DNA from: Gaeumannomyces sp. JS-464 | Lineage: Eukaryota > Ascomycota > Sordariomycetes > Magnaporthales > Magnaporthaceae | Direction: 5' to 3' | Assembly: GCA_002197995.1 (NCBI GenBank) | Contig: NGZR01000002.1 | Span: forward strand, 7,068,001-7,132,000 | DNA length: 64,000 bases | Shown: positions 57,714-64,000 of the stretch, in pieces | Layout of the letters: each line of letters starts with the position of its first letter | Position numbering within the stretch: position 1 is the first letter of the stretch | Notes under the pieces: generated by a model | Told to the model about the DNA's origin: nothing | Database searches by the model: none | Seen by the model: the letters and a program-made list of their open reading frames with translations, nothing else | Program-made: the position numbers and the translations under genes

Positions 57714-58885
57714 ATGGTCGAGCAAGCAAGAAGCGATACCCCAAAGGAGCGTCACGCCCTGTCCTGGGCCTCTGACTCTAATTATACTACAACGTAAGCT
57801 TCCTTTCACTTTGCTCCATGGGTTGCTTGAGCAGCACGTCCTAAGAGGCTAACCAAGCGCACTTCAGCGTCCCGTCGTATGCCTGGTACTTTCTCAAGTC
57901 GCAGTTCACTCCTCTGCCCCAGCCCAAGGGTAACTTTGACGGCCAGACCGTCATAGTAACGGGCGCCAACGTCGGCCTGGGGCTCGAGGCTGCCCGGACC
58001 ATTGTGCGCCTGGGCGCCTCCAAGGTCATCCTCGCCTGCCGGGACGCCGCCAAGGCCGAGGCGGCCCGCGCCGACATCGAGGCCAGCACGGGCCGGCCCG
58101 GCGTCGTCGAGTTCTGGCAGGTCGACGTGGGCAGCTTCGAGAGCGTCAAGGCGTTTTGCGCCCGCGCCGACAGGGAGCTGGCCCGGCTCGACGCCCTGAT
58201 CGGCAACGCCGCCGTCGCCATCCCGCACTTTGTCGAGTGCGACGGCGGCTTCGAGAGCACCATCGCCATCAACGTCATCGGCACGCTGCTCATGGCCGTC
58301 CTGCTTCTGCCGGCCATGCGCCGCACCGCGGCCCGCTTCAACGTCGAGCCGCGCGTCAGCTTCGTCGGGTCCGACGCGCACCAGTTCGCCCACTTCGCCG
58401 AGCGCCGCCCGCCTGGGGGCCGCCGGATCCTCGACGCCTTCAGGGACCGGGCCGCCATGAACACGGACCGCTACAACGTGTCCAAGGTGCTGATCCTGAT
58501 GTGCGCGCGCGAGCTGGCCCGCCGCCTCGACGGCGACGACCCGGCCCGGAACCCCGTCGTCATCAACGCGCTCAACCCGGGCATGTGCCGCTCCCAGCTG
58601 TTCCGCCACGCGCCCTTCCCGCTCGACTGGATCCTGGCCGCCGGCGTGCGCGTCGTCGGCCGCTCGACCGAGGCCGGCTCCCGCACCCTCGTCGCCGCCG
58701 CCGCCGCGGGGCGCGAGTCGCACGGCCGCTACATGCTCGACTGTGTCGTCGTCGACGGGGCCGAGAGCCCCTTGGTTCGTAGCGACGAGGGCCGCGCCGT
58801 GCAGGTCAGGGTGTTTGATGAGATCATGGATGAGCTGGAAAAGGTCCAGCCCGGGATCGGCAAGATCCTCACGGGCTCGGCTTAA
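57714..58885 (+). CDS. Short-chain dehydrogenase/reductase (retinol dehydrogenase-like)
   Basis: NAD(P)-dependent oxidoreductase with the classical Rossmann pattern. Residues: TGANVGLG near 58-65 (cofactor glycine motif), GNAAVA near 139-144 in place of NNAG, serine of VGSDAH near 195 and YNVSK near 229-233 (catalytic Tyr and Lys). Exon 1 is 57714-57793, the intron is 57794-57867 (GTAAGC...CTAACC...TTCAG) and exon 2 is 57868-58885, giving 365 residues. LKSQFTPLPQPKGNFDGQTV just before the Rossmann start is typical of fungal retinol-dehydrogenase-like SDRs. The substrate cannot be told from sequence. No frameshift. Confidence 0.9.
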
Positions 58886-59365
58886 GCTGGGCTGTGCCGT
58901 TTAAATGATGCGAGTGTGCACGATAATATTATGCAATTGTCCCGGATTCGGACTCGTGTGGTCAACCACGTTGTATTGATCTCTTATATACTCTTTGATT
59001 GTTTTGTGACGGCCAAATCACCTGTAATCGGCCACATCTCGACGCAGACAACGCCCTTTGTCAGCACATTGCAGCAAAGGCTGTCTGATACCAACTAGCA
59101 CGAGATAGAGAAATGCGGCACAACGATCGGGAAGTTGATGGGAATCAATGAGGCCAAGAGCCCACCAATAGAATCAATCTGTTTTGCCTCGACTTCGTCT
59201 CCTCTTGCCTTCCCCTCAGCTTAATTGTCTCGCTCCGCTCCATTAACTCGACGGCTTGTCCAGTTTGGCATTTCAGGCACATACGCTGTATACCTACCCA
59301 AGAACCCAGGCCCCTGACAAGCCATCGGGAAACGAACAACCGCCGGGCCCCGAAGGCGAGTAGGG
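58886..59365. other. Intergenic spacer
   Basis: 480 bp between the SDR stop and the transcription factor start; no feature seen. Confidence 0.5.
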
Positions 59366-61476
59366 ATGAATTTAGCCCCACAGATGACGGCGGCTGCGGC
59401 GGGAAACGGCGGCGACGGCAGCCAGGAAACGCCGCAGCGCAAGCGCCGCCAGCACACCAGAAGCCGTGGCGGCTGCCACACCTGCGAGCGCCGGCACGTT
59501 CGCTGCGGCGAGCAGCGCCCAGTATGGTGCGATCACTGGTCTTTATTATTCCCGATGGGGATAACATGTGGCGCCTATCTTTCTTCTGCGAGCCTCGACT
59601 AACCTTGCTCTCAACCCTTCTCACGCCGTTATCTTGGTTGGCTCAGCACAAACTGTCTGGCTCGGGGACATCCGTGTGCGTATGATGACCCCCCGCCGCC
59701 TACCAACCCCCAGCGACCACCACAGCATACTGGGGCTGCCTCGATAGAGTTACTGCCGGCTCCGAGAACCGTCCTGTCGGGCTCGTCAGCAGATCCGTTT
59801 GCGTCTCTGGGTATCGAAATGCCCGGCCGGTCACATGAACTGCTCCAGCACTGTATGCTTTCCTCAGATTCCCACTTTCCCATCTCTCAAAGATATTCCT
59901 CTTGAAGAAAAAGGGGCGGGTTTGCAATCGAGATTTCCTGTAGCCGGCATGGTCTTCGAGGTCTGACTTTGTATTTCTCATCCCAACTTTGCTCACCACC
60001 GTTCATTACTTTTACAAGACATCATTTGCAGAGATGATTTGCGGAGGCTCGTATTTGGCCTTCGGATGAACAGTCGAGTATGAGGTGAGTCTGACCATGC
60101 AATTTGTCTATTAGAGAACTTCCTAGACGAGGATATATCCTAACCGGTGTGGATCACGAAACCGTAAAACAAACGGGGTCACCACATCAGGCCGACCCCT
60201 GGTTTCCACGCAGCGAACAAAGACATTGCGTCAATCTACAACCGTGGCCGCATCCTGGTGGCCGCAAAGTACGGCTACGGTTTGACAGGGAGCTGCTTCT
60301 GGTCCACCGGCCAGACGTTTCTGCACCACAAGGCGGCCATCATCCGATCGCTGAACGACAGGCTTAGCGAGAACACGACGCAGCCCGGCCGCCCTTCGAG
60401 CAGCCTCGCGGGATGGTCCATGAGGATCGTCTTCTTTCTCATCGCCATGGAGGTAGGTGTAGATAGGCTGCGAATCTGGGCCTCGGAAATTGTGAGTTCC
60501 GTTGCTGACCTGTTGGCCTTGCCTGTGAGCCACGCTCCCTAGAGCCTCGACCGCAACACCGACGCTGCCGAGACACACGTCAGGGTCTCATGTCAATCTT
60601 GAGCACCCTCCAGCTCCGGGATGCCAGCATGTACGCGTCCGGGCTGACGATGCTCAAACTATGTTTGTTGTAAGAAGCAATCCGGGTTTGACCAGATTCC
60701 CCAGCTTGGGTTTTCCAGAGCTATCCCGTCAAATATTGCGGAAGGAGTGCTCTGGAGCAATCACTAACCTCTCAGAGATACGCACACGGGATTTGAGATT
60801 TTTTTTGGAAGAAATGATGCAAGACTAACCCGAGGCACGCGAATCCAGATTTTTCAGCCTGCTCGAGGGCGCCAAGAAGGGCCAGGAGGACCCGCGGTTC
60901 AACCCGGACCGCTGGAGGGCGGCCAGCAGCGAGCAGCAGCGCGGTGCTGGGGATTACGGCAGCACCGCCAACACCAGCAGCCCCTTCGTGCTGGCGCGCC
61001 CGTACGAGTGGGCAGACGTGGCGTACGTGCTGTCGCTCATGGTGGACGAGTTCCTGGTCGCGGCAGACGACCGGCTGCCCGCGTCACGGCCGACGGGACA
61101 CGATGGGCGCGGCGCGGCGGCGTGTCTCGCGTGGCTGGGCGGCGCGGTCCGGACGGTCCACGCCAACGCTCAGCGGGACGGGCATTTGCACAGGTGGGCG
61201 CTAGCGGGGGTCTCGTTCGCCTCGTTGCTCGCGAGCCCGCCGCCGTCGGACGTGGCGAGTGACTATGACGGGACTGGGACGCAGCTCCGGGAGGTGCGGG
61301 AGTGGTGGGACAGGTGTGTGGTTGCGTGGCTGGGCACGCGGACGCTGCCGAGCTGCGAACTGGCCAGCGATGTGCTGGATAAGATCGCCTGGCTCACTAC
61401 GGCCGATGGCGAACGCGTCATTGAGCGGCTGCGGAGAGATATTGATGGCTCTGGTGAGATGTCTTTTGTGGTGTAA
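59366..61476 (+). CDS. Zn(II)2Cys6 transcription factor, probably interrupted
   Basis: Fungal binuclear-zinc regulator. Exon 1 (59366-59526) joined across an intron (59527-59646) to exon 2 gives CHTCERRHVRC, then GEQRPVCTNCLARGHPC: six cysteines spaced 2-6-6-2-6. A Lys/Arg-rich stretch precedes the finger. Downstream blocks fit the fungal-specific regulatory domain (PF11951 type): KDIASIYNRGRILVAAKYGY, FLHHKAAIIRSLNDRLSENT, RQGLMSILSTLQLRDASMYA, and the last exon from about 60852 (FFSLLEGAKKGQEDPRFNPD ... GEMSFVV). The middle (about 59880-60220) contains stops and no clear splice solution, and a shift near 60576-60590 is needed. The finger is certain; whether the gene is intact is not. Confidence 0.7.
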
Positions 61477-61824
61477 GCCGGAGTGAGGAAACGTTGAAAT
61501 GACCCCCACAGTTATCCGAACCTCGGTTCCCCGCACTTCACTAAAGCAGCAGGGATTCTCCAGGGGGAGGAGGCACTGCGATCCACACCCCACTCATCCC
61601 TAACCTTCGAGCGTTCTTGGGAGAGGCTTCCCAGCCTCGGCTCAACTTCTATGTCGAGCATGCCCAGTTCCCGCTTCATGAAATGAAGCGCGATGTGTGA
61701 AAGATGCCACTGTTTGGCTCTGCTTCTTCGACGTGAAATCACGCTCGGTTGGAACAGATCTTTGTGGTTTGCGGTATTCTTCAAAAAGACACATTAAAAA
61801 CAGCCATCCAACTACACGCCCAAG

Positions 61825-63077
61825 ATGTCCGGCTCGCCGCCTCTCGCGGGCCTCAAGGTCCTCGAGTTCGCCGGCCTCGCCCCTGGCCCCTTCGCGGGCA
61901 TGCTGCTAGCCGACGCGGGCGCCTCGGTCCTGCGCATCGACCGCGCCTCGTCCTCTGCCCCGCGCCCACGTCCGACCTCCTCGCGCGCCGCAAGGCCTCC
62001 ATCGCCGTCGACCTCAAGTCCCCCCGCGGCGCCTCCCTGATCCGCGAGCTGGCCGCCCACGCCGACGTGCTGATCGACCCGTTCCGGCCCGGCGTGCTCG
62101 AGCGCCTGGGCCTGGGGCCCGACGACCTGCGGCCCCAGATCGAGCAGGGCGGCCTGATCTACGCGCGCATCACGGGCTTCCGCCGCGACGGCCGCTACGC
62201 CGACATGGCCGGCCACGACATCAACTACCTCGCCGTGTCGGGCGTGCTGTCGCTGCTCGGCCGCGCGGGCGAGAAGCCGACGCCGCCGTGGAACGTCCTC
62301 GCGGATTTCGCCGGCGGCGGCGCCGCGCTGTTCCAGGGCATCCTGCTGGCCCTCGCGGCGCGCTCGTCCGGCGGGGGGAAAGGCAGGGGCGGGAGGGGCC
62401 AGGTCGTCGAGGCCAACATGGTCGACGGCGCCGCGTACCTGGCGTCGTTCCCGCGCTTCGCCCTCAAGATCCCGCACCTGGGCGGCGCGCCTCGGGGCGA
62501 GAACCTGCTCGATTCGGGCTGCCCCTTCTACGACACGTACGAGACGGCCGAGAAGGGCCGGTACGTCGCCGTCGGCGCGCTCGAGCCGCAGTTCTTCGCG
62601 GCGCTGCTGCGCGGCCTGGGCCTGCAGGGGAAAGGGTGGGAGGCGAGGCAGCAGGACAGGCGGGCCTGGCCCGAGATGAGGGCCGAGTTTGAGCGCGTGT
62701 TCAGGACGCGCGATAGGGCGGGCTGGGAGGCCGTCTTTGACGGCACGGATGCGTGCTGCACGCCCGTGCTGGGGTTTGGGGAGCTGGAGGCGGGCGCGGC
62801 GGCGGCGGCGGGGCCGGGGAGGAGGGAGGGGGACCAGCGGCCGCCGGTCGGCTTGCGTGATACGCCGCTCCTTGCCGTGCATCAGGGGGTTGTGGACCCG
62901 GCGGCTCAGGGCCAGGGTGAGGGTGTGCCGGGCTCGGGCTACGAGGCGGCCCAGCTGCGGCCGGGAGACGGCGGCGAGGAGCTGCTCGGGCGTTGGCTGG
63001 GCTGGGTCAAAGGGCGGGACTATGACGAGCAGGACGGTGGGTTGGTTCTCAAGCAGATGTCAAAGTCTAGGTTATAA
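61825..63077 (+). CDS. Alpha-methylacyl-CoA racemase (family III CoA-transferase fold)
   Basis: Interconverts (2R)- and (2S)-2-methylacyl-CoA esters for peroxisomal or mitochondrial beta-oxidation of branched fatty acids. The N terminus [20 protein letters not shown] and [12 protein letters not shown] are hallmark CoA-transferase III motifs. Further on come [28 protein letters not shown] (with the catalytic His) and [20 protein letters not shown] (with the catalytic Asp), which place it in the racemase subgroup. The frame shifts once near 61951-61970 (SSS to [12 protein letters not shown]), consistent with one missing base in a C/G-rich stretch. Corrected length is about 417 residues. The C terminus is Gln/Gly-rich and ends MSKSRL, not a clear PTS1 (the tripeptide SRL is a PTS1-like variant). 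Confidence 0.9.
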
Positions 63078-63555
63078 CCCCTGATGTGCTATACCGAGGT
63101 TCGACTCGATGTCGCCTCATGTATTTTATTTTGGAAAATCTGAGTAGAAGCAACCGAGCTATTCAAACGGTTGTATATATCCCTCCGAGTTTCTGCTCAC
63201 GTGCGTCACGCCACATGCTGCCAAAGCCGTGCTGAACCAGGATGTTATGAAGCATCCGATGACCGCGATTTCGGTCCGGTATCTCAGAGGTTCCTGTCGT
63301 CTTGGAATTTAGCTCGGCCCAGCGGCCTATGGGTCCCAGAGATCCGGGTACTTTGGTCTCCTCAACGACGACTGGGCGAGATTCATCAACGGTCATACTC
63401 AGAGCGGGCCTCAGGGTCCGTTCAAGACAGGGCCGGATATTGTTGTACAGCTTTTGACGAGTTGGTGATATACAGCGTGATTCGTGGAAGCGGTTGTGAC
63501 TTCGTGTTTCTCATCCACGATGTCCGAACCCCGCCTCCCTCATACGTTTGTGCCA
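63078..63555. other. Convergent spacer
   Basis: 478 bp between the racemase stop and the stop of the minus-strand partial gene. No feature seen. Confidence 0.5.
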
Positions 63556-64000
63556 TTAGTAGCCGCCGCCAGCCTCCCTCGCTGCCCTGCGCTCGGCAAC
63601 GCGCCTCTTGAACCTGATCTCGTCCCGCCGCCTCTCTCCGCCGTCGATCTTGCGGCCCAGCTTGTCCTCCCACATGCCCTCGGTCACGGTCAGGCGGGCG
63701 CCGGCGCCGCGGCCCTTGAGCGGCAGCACAAAGGGGCCCGAGATGCCGCGGACGCCGACGGCCTTGAAGCCCCTGACGGGCGCGCGCTCGGCGGCGGGCA
63801 GGTCGGCGGCGTCGACGTCGGCGGGGGTGCCGGCGGGCACGTTGACGACGACGCGGCCGCGCACGATGCCGTGCTGCGGCTCGACCACGTCCAGGACCTT
63901 GAAGTCGGCGGCGCCGTCGCGCACGAAGCGCAGGTCGCCGCCGACGCCGAAGCGGCCCTCGCGGTACTTTTGGCGCCACTCGATCAGGTACCGCCGCGTC
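63556..64000 (-). CDS. Unrecognised protein, C-terminal part (runs off the right edge)
   Basis: Open on the minus strand from the window edge to the stop at 63556, about 148 codons. The sequence starts TRRYLIEWRQKYREGRFGVG and contains DLRFVRDGAADFKVLDVVEP, GRVVVNVPAG, GFKAVGVRGISGPFVLPLKG and TVTEGMWEDKLGRKIDGGE, ending in a Lys/Arg-rich tail (RFKRRVAERRAAREAGGGY). Composition and codon use look genuinely coding. I do not recognise the family. No start or splice sites can be judged because the 5' part lies outside. Confidence 0.7.
   Translation of the reverse strand, partial: TRRYLIEWRQKYREGRFGVGGDLRFVRDGAADFKVLDVVEPQHGIVRGRVVVNVPAGTPADVDAADLPAAERAPVRGFKAVGVRGISGPFVLPLKGRGAGARLTVTEGMWEDKLGRKIDGGERRRDEIRFKRRVAERRAAREAGGGY

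Noticed and set aside
61812..62882. 356-codon minus-strand frame opposite the racemase
   Set aside because: Antisense shadow of a GC-rich gene, made of Arg/Ala/Gly repeats.

Overview
The window is from a filamentous ascomycete nuclear genome, most likely a Sordariomycete. Genes carry short spliceosomal introns (about 50-120 bp, GT...CTAAC/CTGAC...AG). Coding DNA is GC-rich, a 5S rRNA gene occurs singly rather than in a tandem array, and the inventory is typical of Pezizomycotina (NACHT-WD40 NLR, Knr4/Smi1, Cyk3, Zn2Cys6 factor, GSK3).

Layout. 0.7-5 kb: mitochondrial carrier (FAD/folate type), a four-exon TOM7 of only 53 residues, and splicing factor SF3B4. 5.7-12.3 kb: an accessory island. 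The 5' part of a 5S rRNA gene (5705-5769) and the 3' part (12285-12341) lie about 6.5 kb apart and share the hexamer TGAGGG. Between them is one gene, a PNP-NACHT-WD40 NLR (6967-10936, minus), bracketed by a 155-bp inverted repeat pair (6338-6492 and 11181-11335). 12.5-14.1 kb: a degenerate protein kinase. 15.5-24.4 kb: a small secreted-type protein, cytosolic methionyl-tRNA synthetase and nuclear cap-binding CBP80. 24.4-26 kb: GSK3 kinase. 26-36.2 kb: about 10 kb with no recognisable gene. 36.2-45 kb: VPS68-like membrane protein, KNR4/SMI1 and an F-box protein. 45.8-58.9 kb: RAI1 decapping nuclease, a germinal-centre kinase, CYK3 and a short-chain dehydrogenase. 59.4-64 kb: Zn2Cys6 transcription factor, alpha-methylacyl-CoA racemase and the end of an unrecognised gene.

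Themes. The housekeeping genes are not an operon, but RNA metabolism (SF3B4, CBP80, RAI1, MetRS) and cell polarity, wall and cytokinesis (GSK3, KNR4, GCK kinase, CYK3) are well represented. The accessory part is the NLR island: an immune/incompatibility-type receptor sitting inside what looks like an insertion into a 5S gene.

Caveat. At least nine otherwise intact genes, including indispensable ones (MetRS, CBP80, SF3B4), contain single-base frameshifts, often beside G or C runs. These are more likely consensus errors than real mutations, so coordinates are given for the whole gene across the shift and broken frames should not be read as pseudogenes without resequencing. No tools were used; family names rest on recognised motifs.
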